From Spirochaetales bacterium (GTDB taxonomy: Bacteria; Spirochaetota; Spirochaetia; Sphaerochaetales; Sphaerochaetaceae): a stretch of DNA of 58,687 nt. The first letter of the stretch is position 1; the number at the start of each line of letters is the position of its first letter. The notes under the pieces are model-generated. The model had not been told where the DNA came from, ran no database searches, and saw nothing but the letters and a program-made list of their open reading frames with translations. Positions 8,501 through 15,632 of this stretch are shown piece after piece. The stretch covers positions 1 through 58,687 of the forward strand of contig JAQYHB010000008.1 in NCBI GenBank assembly GCA_028722305.1, given 5' to 3'. Position numbers and translations under genes: made by a program.

Positions 8501-11237
8501 GCGACTGAAGCGGGAAGAGGCGAAAATTCCCGAGGAATTCCGCTTTTTGACCGGGCGGGATTACGAAGCCGCCGAGCATGTGGTGGACCTAGTCGTTTCC
8601 TACCGCAAGGAAGTGGCGACCCTTTTGGAGGCGATGAGGTGCAAGCACACGGAACCCTTTGTCCTGTCGGTGGCCTCCGACTGGTATGGGGACGAGCATC
8701 TGGTCCGGACCCTTGACGCGTTCAGCAAAGTGCAGAAGTCGATTGCCAGCGGGTGGAAGGAACTTGCCAAGGTGGTGGAGGCAGACGCCTCGTTGTCCGA
8801 CCTGTCCTATGCCGAGCTGCAGACCCGCCTGGAGGCCTGGATGCAGCGAACGGTGGATATGGAAGGGTGGGCCCACTGCAACAGCCTGCTTTCCTGGTTT
8901 GACGGCAGGCCGTACGCCGACCCCTTCGTGAAAATGATGGTAGGGGGGATGGATGCGAAAGAGGCGGCGCTTTCCCTGCAGGCCTCCTTCGAGAAATCCT
9001 ATATCGACGAGATCTTCCAGCAGTGCGCGCCGCTGTTCCAGTACGCCCAGGCCGGCTTCGATGAGAATATCCGGACATTGATGCAGGCGCAGGAGGACTA
9101 CCGGGCCTACGTGAAGAGTGCGCTATCCGGCATGCTGGATGCCTTGGTGCCCTCCGATGACCGGGTACGCCATGTCCTGTCCCGTTTCGTGGCGACCAAA
9201 GGAAAGAAGCAGTCGGTCCGCGAATTCCTTTCCGGGGGAATCGACGCAGTGCTCGCCTATTTCCCCTGTTTCTTGATGAGCCCCATGTCGGTCGCCCAGT
9301 TTCTGGATCCGGAACGACAGCCGTTCGACCTGGTGGTCTTCGATGAGGCGTCGCAGATTCCCACCTGCCAGGCAATCGGCCCGATCGCCCGTGGCAAGGA
9401 CCTGGTGGTCGTCGGAGACGCGAAGCAGATGCCGCCGACCAGCTTTTTCCAGAAGACCGCGACCAGCGATGACGAGGAACGCGATCCCTTTGACGGGGAC
9501 CTGGACAGCATCCTCGCCGACTGCAACGATATCGGTCTTCCCCAGACCAGCCTGAACTGGCACTACCGGAGCACCAATGAGAGCCTGATTGCCTTCAGCA
9601 ACGCGCACTACTACCATCGCAGGCTGAAAACCTATCCGTCGGTGGATTCCTCGCGTTCCCGGGTGTCGCTACGCCATGTCGAGGGATATTACCAGTCGGG
9701 AAGCAAGGAGCCGAATCCGGCCGAGGCAGAGGCCGTCGTCATGGAAATCAAGCGCCGTCTGGAAGATCCCGTCTTGCGCCACGATTCCATCGGGGTGATT
9801 ACCTTCGGCGAGAAGCAGCAGGCCTTGATCCAGGCGAAGCTGGAGGAGCTGTTCAGCCGCAAGCACAACCTCGCCAAACTGGCCAAATGGGACCAGAGCG
9901 AGATTGACTGCCCGGATCGACTGATTGTGAAGAATCTGGAGAACATCCAGGGAGACGAAAGGGATGTGATCCTGCTCTCGGTCACCTACGGCAAGAACAA
10001 GTCCGGAAGGTTCTCCACCAACTTCGGTCCAATCAGCAGCATCGGTGGAGAGAACCGCCTGAACGTCGCCTTCAGCCGGGCGAAGAAGGAAATGGTGGTT
10101 TTCACCATCATCGACCTTGCCGACTTCGCTGGCAAACAGATTCCTTCGAAGGGAGGGAACGACCTTCGCAGTTTCCTGCAGTTCGCAAGCCAGGCCGGGG
10201 TGGACGATGGGGTGAGGGCGAAGCGGGAGCGGAGCCTGATGGCAGAGGAAATCCTAGAAATGCTCAAGAGCCATGGTTATGATGGAGAACTCAACGTGGG
10301 ACTCTCCGATTTTCAGGTCGACATCGCGCTCTCCCATCCCAAGGACCCCGGCGCCTTCTTCTGCGGCATCCTGCTTGATGGAAGCGGCATGCTCCTTTCC
10401 TCGCTGACCAACGACCGGTTTGTCCTGCGGGAGCAGGTGTTGAAGGCAAGGGGCTGGAATGTGATTCTGGTCAGGACCATCGATTGGTTCAATGATCGGG
10501 AGAAAGAGAGCCAGTATATCCTCTCCCTTGTCGGCACGTATCGCTCCCAACTGCAGACGAGCGAGAGCGCGACCACCAGCCAACCCGTGGAGGAGAAGCC
10601 ACAGGAAGAGCGGGATGCGTTCCGCATCGGGACCGACTATCAGGGCTTTGAGTTCAGCGAGACCGACACCATGTCTGCCTCTGAGGTGAAGCGCCTGAAA
10701 CCGGAGCAATTCGTCGCTCGTTTCCGCAGCGTGATAGAGGGCGAGGGACCGATTACCGAAGAGTTGCTGGAGCTCAAGGTGCTCCGCTCCTTCGGCCCGA
10801 AGAAGAAAAGCCCTGCCCTCAAGCCGGTGCTTGACGGGACCCTCCGTTCCGCCGGGTTCCTCACCACCGAGGAACGGGATGGCGAGGGAAACACGCGGTT
10901 CGTCTATTGGCCGGAGAAATGGAGAGGGACGGAGGATATCGAATCCGCCTATACCCAGTATCGTCGATGCGGCGAGCAGGAGGGAGAAAAGCGCCAGGTG
11001 GGAGATATCCCCCGGATTGAGTTGCTCAATGCCATGTACGCGGTCCTCCAGAGCAAGGGGACGCTGATGAAAGAGGACCTTGTGAAGGAGACAGCGCTCG
11101 CCCTTGGCTTCAAGGGACGGAGCGCTCTTGTCCAGAAGGCTCTGGAATCCACCATCGAACAAGGGTTGGCTTCCACGCGCCTTGCCGTCATGGACGAGTT
11201 CGGGCGCATAGGAATCGGGAAAACGCCAGCCAAGTGA
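5514..11237 (+). CDS. DUF4011 superfamily-1 helicase with Vsr-like nuclease and DUF3320
   Basis: A giant protein of 1907 residues. In order: an N-terminal region with a transglutaminase-like stretch (GTPLELSLLFASLAEGLGMH, about residues 200-245); DUF4011 beginning WQRRLLDFSYRNPLM at about 358; Walker A GPPGTGKS at about 654; then a long insertion. The second helicase half has VVFDEASQIP at about 1275, VVGDAKQMPP, LNWHYRS at about 1350, GDERDVILLS and NVAFSRAKKE. A Vsr/REase_MTES_1575-like domain (about 1590-1680, ending ARGWNVILVRTIDWF) and DUF3320 (about 1725-1790) complete it. This DUF4011-helicase-Vsr order is the one reported for anti-phage Hhe-type proteins, as far as I recall. AGAGGG lies seven bases before the ATG. 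It sits between two ART-like genes in the same direction. Family confident; anti-phage role inferred. Confidence 0.9.
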   Translation: MMDTMEKMVRLDVDVSPNELSYAALRGDLRLVVELEVSNETDFPLRASKLVLSSPSPLLSAVTLKIPVPVVPDVSSASNTYKTKRSFKLDPSLLRDIPSPLSLPLVVSLTDDEGHTFATRSRSISVHPSTWWNGDPKVLSVFIQPHHSLVRQMVGPIGDSPDPVAAVYSLLSGYRLLEAPAHEERGEAIRPLGDIVSSKSGTPLELSLLFASLAEGLGMHPILCLSPAIIFPGVVLDEKRSFDCVVHDDPSDITQDAGKYIVVVALGEELPFATACEFALQKARQAESLLIVDVKFARLVGLYPLPERVVSPTGEVSFVEDAFFENATYRPRLKDTMEEVDLAGQKVADNTPKGRIEQWQRRLLDFSYRNPLMNMRSGYSIVQVLCPDITTFVSALSRGDSFVVRPDFDALSASPDFSEAAVEAKRGNPAFLELLSKKQVVVSENASTLTLKLGSIYWRTQKNLSESGVYTLYLTLGHIEYYDGEQMFRAPILLYPVELSRQNGTYQIRLRDDEDPQLNFSVFEKFRMEYGYETHLDYSHLPLQGEDIDVQHVFATLRSELSRIPRWKLVESVSVGIYSFDQFVMYNELKEHSAALMKNKVVKSLVKKKLCFKQEPLPEVKDSDFIDQVVPMECDESQLRAVKAAVSGYSFILQGPPGTGKSQTITSIIVNAMVQGKKVLFVAEKMAALQVVYRNLHQVGISNHLLELHSIKASKAHFLDQISAALEQGGETVPRNVANEEQIKRISGELKKYVRELHKTRPCGMSLYQLINMYEAHRGIPVTQLRYSLIKKVGKKELDACATKLGEISLNLARFRPLEKSPFQGLGITSYDDGVREQVSGLAGKLVSHLSHIALLEAEIQKEMPDGCKWRCTTTAGERVAGVIDALSQLKEQEIDPGILMMDRTALGDGLGVLKRYSNLRLASGVSSDWSPEIFHESIPALIQQWDGCKDGFFKGKERKRLLSKVNSMAPSGLAITSENIVDELKKLNSFVARSARLKREEAKIPEEFRFLTGRDYEAAEHVVDLVVSYRKEVATLLEAMRCKHTEPFVLSVASDWYGDEHLVRTLDAFSKVQKSIASGWKELAKVVEADASLSDLSYAELQTRLEAWMQRTVDMEGWAHCNSLLSWFDGRPYADPFVKMMVGGMDAKEAALSLQASFEKSYIDEIFQQCAPLFQYAQAGFDENIRTLMQAQEDYRAYVKSALSGMLDALVPSDDRVRHVLSRFVATKGKKQSVREFLSGGIDAVLAYFPCFLMSPMSVAQFLDPERQPFDLVVFDEASQIPTCQAIGPIARGKDLVVVGDAKQMPPTSFFQKTATSDDEERDPFDGDLDSILADCNDIGLPQTSLNWHYRSTNESLIAFSNAHYYHRRLKTYPSVDSSRSRVSLRHVEGYYQSGSKEPNPAEAEAVVMEIKRRLEDPVLRHDSIGVITFGEKQQALIQAKLEELFSRKHNLAKLAKWDQSEIDCPDRLIVKNLENIQGDERDVILLSVTYGKNKSGRFSTNFGPISSIGGENRLNVAFSRAKKEMVVFTIIDLADFAGKQIPSKGGNDLRSFLQFASQAGVDDGVRAKRERSLMAEEILEMLKSHGYDGELNVGLSDFQVDIALSHPKDPGAFFCGILLDGSGMLLSSLTNDRFVLREQVLKARGWNVILVRTIDWFNDREKESQYILSLVGTYRSQLQTSESATTSQPVEEKPQEERDAFRIGTDYQGFEFSETDTMSASEVKRLKPEQFVARFRSVIEGEGPITEELLELKVLRSFGPKKKSPALKPVLDGTLRSAGFLTTEERDGEGNTRFVYWPEKWRGTEDIESAYTQYRRCGEQEGEKRQVGDIPRIELLNAMYAVLQSKGTLMKEDLVKETALALGFKGRSALVQKALESTIEQGLASTRLAVMDEFGRIGIGKTPAK

Positions 11238-11348
11238 TTCCATTCTGCCCTTGGCGGATGCTGTAGGTATGCTATGCTGGTTGATGTCGCGTGTTCGTGA
11301 CCGTTGGGGGCGCCGGTTCTCCCGTATGCTTGGTCTGGGAGGTCTTGT

Positions 11349-12164
11349 ATGGAAGAACGTCTGCGTCCCCCAGGGGACTACGCGACCGGGCATGGCGGAG
11401 CCTGTTTCGACTATCACGTGTTCCGGTCATACGTCAAGCATCGGGTGGTGCCTCGGATACCCTTGCGTCATGCCGAGGGAAAGGTGCCCTTCCCGATGTT
11501 CCACGGGACTGACGCGATGGTGCTGGAGATGAGCGATGAGGAGCGGAGGGAAACCGACCGCTTGCTCAGAGACTATGTGCTGTACCTGCGCCACCGGGTT
11601 CCCCGTGATTTCTGGGGCTGGGAAACGCGTTATGGCGCTCAGGGACGTGACATGGCCCTGGTCATGACCCAGGAGCTTCCGAAGATGCTTGGGAAAAGAA
11701 GGTGGTGGTCCTCCGCATCCCTCTCGGTCTGCGGGCTTGGGTTTGCCTGCCAGTACGCGGTCCGGGCCCAATACTTCGGCATGGTGGGAAGGGCGGCGCA
11801 CTTCCTGGCCCTTGCCGAACGCAAGGCCACGCAGACAGGCAAGATACCCGATGTTCCGCTTTCCGGTAATCTCGCCAAAGCCAAAGACTTGGTCGAGCGG
11901 TTCTGGGACAACCAGCCCCGGCCTGTGGTGCTGATGGTGGAAGACCTTGATGACGCGTCCGCCTTCCTGACCGAGGATGGCAGGCCCGCGCTGGAGCGCG
12001 AAAAGGGTTGGGACCGGATCAGCTGTCTGCGCTACATCTCCGACGGGTTCCGCTATACGCTGCCGGTGGATCTTGTCCGGGCGGCGCGGATCGGGGTGAC
12101 ACCCGACAGCTACGGCCGGTTCGTCCACGCCTACAACCTGCCCTTCGCCTGCGTGACAGTCTAG
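11349..12164 (+). CDS. FHGTD-motif protein 2, possible ADP-ribosyltransferase-like fold
   Basis: 271 residues from the ATG at 11349, chosen because CTGGGAGG ends six bases upstream and homology to the first paralogue begins after it; an earlier in-frame start at 11304 lacks a ribosome site. It shares VPFPMFHGTD (F51-D55), FGMVGRAAHFLA and RPVVLMVEDLDDAS with the protein at 4526. It also ends with a strand-rich segment (FRYTLPVDLVRAARIGV), the kind of region in which ADP-ribosyltransferases place their last catalytic residue. No signal peptide or membrane segment. It lies 111 bases after the DUF4011 gene and 45 before the beta-CASP gene, suggesting co-transcription. Divergence from paralogue 1 is large, so the two may act on different targets. 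Function unproven. Confidence 0.6.
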   Translation: MEERLRPPGDYATGHGGACFDYHVFRSYVKHRVVPRIPLRHAEGKVPFPMFHGTDAMVLEMSDEERRETDRLLRDYVLYLRHRVPRDFWGWETRYGAQGRDMALVMTQELPKMLGKRRWWSSASLSVCGLGFACQYAVRAQYFGMVGRAAHFLALAERKATQTGKIPDVPLSGNLAKAKDLVERFWDNQPRPVVLMVEDLDDASAFLTEDGRPALEREKGWDRISCLRYISDGFRYTLPVDLVRAARIGVTPDSYGRFVHAYNLPFACVTV

Positions 12165-12209
12165 GTCTGGTTCTCCATTTCCTGTATACTTCCGCTGGGA
12201 GGTTTCCCT

Positions 12210-13421
12210 ATGGTGCGGATGAGAGCCTTGGGCGGGAGTGGCGAATACCAGCGGAATTGTTTTCTTCTCGAGGCTGATGGCTATTGCTTCCTGCTGGATT
12301 GCGGGGTCAGGCGGGAGCTGTCCGCAGCGGAGAGGGTGTATCCTCTTCTGACAAGGGAAATCGCCAGCCGGGTCGATGCCGTCTTCCTCTCGCACGCCCA
12401 TGAGGACCATGTGGCGGCCCTTCCGTTCCTGTACCAGCTGGGATACCGGGGACCCGTCTACGCTTCTTTGGAAACCATCGCCTCCGCCCCGGGGTTCATG
12501 AGAAAGTGGGCGACGTATGTGCACCAGCAGGGGGGAACCCTGCCGTTTGCGGTTTCCAACATCGATGCCCTGTCCTTCCTGCCTCTCGGCTTTGGCGCTC
12601 ATTCCTGCTGCGGGGTTCCCTTCGTCGTGGGGCGGAGCGGGCACATGCTGGGCAGTTATTGGTTCCAGTTCCATTTCCGCTCAGGTACTGTCCTCTACAC
12701 CGGGGACACGACGAATGACGGGTTGCTGCTGGCAACTGATCCGTTTCCCCAAAGCGATTTCCTGATCCTCGACTCCGCCTACGCCGGGCGACAGCTAGAC
12801 CAAAAAACGCAGTTCGCGACGCTTGCCGGACTCTGCCGGCAGACCATCGCCTCCGGTGGTACCGCGCTGCTTCCGGTCCCGGCCAATGGCCGAGCTTCGG
12901 ATATCCTTCTAGCTCTTGCGGAACAACGGGTTCCGATGGTGGTGGAACGGAACATCCTGGAGCGTACCCGCGCTCTCGCGGGGAAGGCTGGGTGGCTTCG
13001 TCACCCGATTGCGCTCCCTCCTTGTACCTGTGCGGACGAGATCAACCGGGATGCTCTTCCGATTCGTGGCAAAGTGGTGCTCTCCTCTGACGGGATGCTG
13101 ACCATGCCCGCGGGGCTCGCCTATCTGGCGAGAATCAGGCATGATCGCTCAAGCAAGGTCATCTTGACCGGACATGTCGCCTCCGGTACGGTAGGGTACA
13201 AGCTCCTGCATGGCCAGATTCCATGCGATGCAGGGTGTGAGATGGTGACCATCAAGGTGCACCCGGATAGTAGCGACGCGCTTTCCATCGTCGATTCCGT
13301 CCACCCATCCCATGTCCTGCTCTTCCATGCTCCCTTGGAGCGTTGTGGTTCGTTGATCGAGTCCATCGGTTCGCGGGGAATCACGGTCGCTTGCGGAGTG
13401 GACAAGACGCTTGTGCTTTAG
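12210..13421 (+). CDS. Metallo-beta-lactamase fold / beta-CASP RNA-processing type hydrolase
   Basis: 403 residues. The zinc-binding HxHxDH motif is at H62-H67 (SHAHEDHVA). LYTGDT follows near residue 170, LLPVPANGRASDILL forms the start of the beta-CASP insert, and VILTGHVASGTVGY (about 316-329) carries the distal beta-CASP histidine motif. The family (Ysh1/CPSF73-like and bacterial relatives) contains RNA endo- and exonucleases and some DNA nucleases. CTGGGAGG lies seven bases before the ATG, almost the same ribosome-site context as the preceding gene. It is the last member of the tight plus-strand run. Whether it cuts RNA or DNA cannot be told from sequence. Confidence 0.82.
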   Translation: MVRMRALGGSGEYQRNCFLLEADGYCFLLDCGVRRELSAAERVYPLLTREIASRVDAVFLSHAHEDHVAALPFLYQLGYRGPVYASLETIASAPGFMRKWATYVHQQGGTLPFAVSNIDALSFLPLGFGAHSCCGVPFVVGRSGHMLGSYWFQFHFRSGTVLYTGDTTNDGLLLATDPFPQSDFLILDSAYAGRQLDQKTQFATLAGLCRQTIASGGTALLPVPANGRASDILLALAEQRVPMVVERNILERTRALAGKAGWLRHPIALPPCTCADEINRDALPIRGKVVLSSDGMLTMPAGLAYLARIRHDRSSKVILTGHVASGTVGYKLLHGQIPCDAGCEMVTIKVHPDSSDALSIVDSVHPSHVLLFHAPLERCGSLIESIGSRGITVACGVDKTLVL

Positions 13422-13429
13422 TGAGGCGT

Positions 13430-13475
13430 TTTCGCAACTTATAAAATAAAGTTTCGCAATATCACATCCTGTGAT
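13430..13475 (+). promoter_or_regulatory. Direct repeat and palindrome upstream of the HTH gene
   Basis: TTTCGCAA occurs at 13430-13437 and again at 13452-13459, exactly two helical turns (22 bases) apart. It is followed immediately by the perfect inverted repeat ATCACA-TCC-TGTGAT at 13461-13475, which ends 12 bases before the ATG at 13488. The gene downstream encodes a helix-turn-helix protein, so an autoregulatory operator is a reasonable reading. Confidence 0.4.
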
Positions 13476-13487
13476 AGATTTTTTCGT

Positions 13488-14360
13488 ATGGGTATTGCAA
13501 CGAAACTGGAAGTGGAGCGGTATACGGCGCTCTGGAGGCGTCATGGACGCTTGAAACTGGTGGCGCATGAGGTGAGGACGACGACCCTGAAGGTCCGCAA
13601 ACTCCTGATCACCGCCGGTGTCTATACCAATGCCCAGCATCTGCGTATCACCAAGCTTGTCCGTCATGGCATGCGGACTAGGGAAATCGTCCGTGTGACC
13701 GGACTTGGGCCGAAAGTCGTGGACAGTTACCGCCCCTACGGGCAAGGCCCATTCTCGAAGGCTGGTTGGGGGTTGAGGAAACCGCCAAGGCTCCACAGCC
13801 TTCCCATCATCTCCAGCAACGACCGCCGCGATATGCAGCCATGGCTCAAAGAACGCAGCGAGGCCTTGATCCAAGCCTTCCTTTCACTGGCGCTCCATGT
13901 CGATGTCAACCATACCGACCTGATCAGCCGGATGCTCCCGCTCGCCAGCCAGTATGCTCCGGCCCTCCGCTCTCTTGCCTGCACGGTGCTCGGCCTTGTC
14001 CCGGATGAACCGCTCCCTTTGGACTACGGCAACTTGACGCTGGTGGATATGATGGTGGCGTACCAGCTCGGCCACTGGCTGATGGAGCCATGGAACGGGG
14101 GTGGAGAAGTGGTGCGTCTGGCGCCCTCTGAGAACCTCTTCGCCTTGGATCAGGCCGGGGTGGATATCCACTTCCAGCTCTTGCACGACGTGATAGCCCT
14201 CGGGGTCGTCTACGACATGCTCAGCGGGCTCTTTGCCGGGTACCGGGACGAGGAGGTTGATACCCTGCTGGAAAAGGTCAGGGATAACCTGATGGCGCTC
14301 TTTTCCTACCTCCGGTATCCTCGTCTCAAGACAAGCCCCATGTGTTTCCTCACGCGTTGA
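13488..14360 (+). CDS. Helix-turn-helix domain protein, uncharacterised
   Basis: 290 residues. The first 95 contain two helix-turn-helix-like segments: LVAHEVRTTTLKVRKLLITA, and TREIVRVTGLGPKVVDSYRP followed by YGQGPF. The second resembles the DNA-binding module ending in a syLPYxKGxY motif found in many proteins of mobile and phage regions. The remaining 190 residues are mostly helical and unrecognised. There is no clear Shine-Dalgarno before the ATG, so the start is uncertain. A palindrome sits directly upstream. It may regulate the surrounding block; this is inference from position. Confidence 0.6.
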   Translation: MGIATKLEVERYTALWRRHGRLKLVAHEVRTTTLKVRKLLITAGVYTNAQHLRITKLVRHGMRTREIVRVTGLGPKVVDSYRPYGQGPFSKAGWGLRKPPRLHSLPIISSNDRRDMQPWLKERSEALIQAFLSLALHVDVNHTDLISRMLPLASQYAPALRSLACTVLGLVPDEPLPLDYGNLTLVDMMVAYQLGHWLMEPWNGGGEVVRLAPSENLFALDQAGVDIHFQLLHDVIALGVVYDMLSGLFAGYRDEEVDTLLEKVRDNLMALFSYLRYPRLKTSPMCFLTR

Positions 14361-14790
14361 ATTGTTAAATACTGTATATTATTGTGCGCGGTTCGCGTAG
14401 TTGGCTGTCATTCTGAGCATCCTACTTGCCAAGTGTCTTATTCCGTATGTTTTCTCCGAAATTGTTGATTGGTTTCAACTCTTTGTATTTCAAACAATTA
14501 TTTTGCTGTCCTGATCCTGCGATTTGGTAGGTAATTTATTGCTGGGCAACGCATTGCTCTGCTGTTCCGCTGGTGTCGGAAGAATGGCGGTTTTCCCGGC
14601 AATCTCCATCGTTTCTCGAGATTGTGATTGGTTTGTCGTAGCATGGTGTATTGGCATTTGAAATCAATTGTTGTGTATGTAATGGATTATGTTGGAAATT
14701 TTCGAAAGTGCATGAAATTGCTTCTTGTTTTTATGGAGGTGGGTGTAGTGTGTAATAGTTGTTGATAATTGCTCTAAGAGGAGGGTAGCA
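14361..14790. other. AT-rich intergenic stretch without a gene
   Basis: About 430 bases, clearly richer in A and T than the flanking genes, with many short T-rich runs. No RNA gene, tandem repeat or convincing terminator was recognised. Open frames here are short and lack ribosome sites. The base composition suggests a junction between separately acquired segments. Confidence 0.5.
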
Positions 14791-14847
14791 ATGGGGTGCC
14801 TCGCGTACGAAGGTGAGCATGTGGATAGGGAGAAACGGGAACGATGA
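14791..14847 (+). CDS. 18-codon leader ORF overlapping the next start
   Basis: ATG at 14791 follows a strong AAGAGGAGGG (14776-14785) with five-base spacing and encodes MGCLAYEGEHVDREKRER. Its TGA stop (14845-14847) overlaps the next gene's ATG (14844-14846) as ATGA. The next gene has only a weak ribosome site of its own, so this small ORF probably couples translation. It has no known relatives I can name. It could alternatively be a fortuitous frame. Confidence 0.4.
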   Translation: MGCLAYEGEHVDREKRER

Positions 14848-15632
14848 TCAACTACACGAAGTTCCGTTCCGACCTGTATTCCTACAAGTACTGTGTGGAC
14901 TTCCTGCGTAAGAAACGGGACTTGAGCCTGACCCGCCGGATAGACCTGGTGACACGCTCTCGGTTTCCTTGGACGGAAATGCAAAGCGACGAGGAGCGCT
15001 TCATGACCAGCACCTCTGGGGTGGGCGATGACGAGGCGGTGGTCTTCTTCCGGAGGAAACTGCAGACCCTTTACAAGTTGGCGTTGGAGCGGAATTTTCC
15101 CAGCGTCGGATCGATCCGGGAGTTCTGGGTCCTGCTGGACGAGCTGTGGCACCAACGGGAGCTTTCGTTCCTGAAGGTCGAGCGGTCGTTCGTCGCCTTC
15201 TGGAAGCGGCAGGGCATGTCCTTGAATCGTCATGACGCGGGGATGGTCGCACTTACCAGCAAGTTCCTGAACCTGCTGGAGCCGAAGCGTTGGCCGATCT
15301 GGGATATCAGGCGGGACAGCCGGTTTTTCCTGTTGACCGACAGCGAGCTCCGGGACTGCCCCGAGGCGTGTTACCAGCGGCTCTGCCGGATGGTGGACAG
15401 GATACGGGAGAACGGGCATATGCATCTGTACCGAGGCTTCATGGACCACCTGCTGGAGCTTCACACGGCCGCGTTGCCACCCGTCACACCCCTGCCTTCG
15501 TCACTGGTCATCCACCTGCTTACCAAACGCCAGGAGGCGATGGGGATTCTGGCCGTGACCCCGATGCTTGCCATGGAGTGGGAGACCGTGAAGCGCCATC
15601 TGCGCGTGGATATGGAGAGGGGACGGCGATGA
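14844..15632 (+). CDS. Uncharacterised protein, cotranslated with NADAR gene
   Basis: 262 residues, rich in charged and aromatic residues and probably all-helical; not recognised. The central segment SKFLNLLEPKRWPIWDIR resembles a short motif (K-h-L-h-x-P-x-x-x-P-h-h-D) seen in several helical proteins of defence-type loci, but this is weak evidence. Its start overlaps the 18-codon leader ORF (ATGA) and its stop overlaps the start of the NADAR gene (ATGA at 15629-15632). The two proteins are therefore likely made in step and may form a complex or a toxin-antitoxin-like pair. Confidence 0.6.
   Translation: MINYTKFRSDLYSYKYCVDFLRKKRDLSLTRRIDLVTRSRFPWTEMQSDEERFMTSTSGVGDDEAVVFFRRKLQTLYKLALERNFPSVGSIREFWVLLDELWHQRELSFLKVERSFVAFWKRQGMSLNRHDAGMVALTSKFLNLLEPKRWPIWDIRRDSRFFLLTDSELRDCPEACYQRLCRMVDRIRENGHMHLYRGFMDHLLELHTAALPPVTPLPSSLVIHLLTKRQEAMGILAVTPMLAMEWETVKRHLRVDMERGRR

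Noticed and set aside
13461-13475. CRP-like site reading of ATCACA-TCC-TGTGAT
   Set aside because: The half-sites are in the reverse order and with the wrong spacing for a CRP box (TGTGA-N6-TCACA); treated only as a local palindrome.
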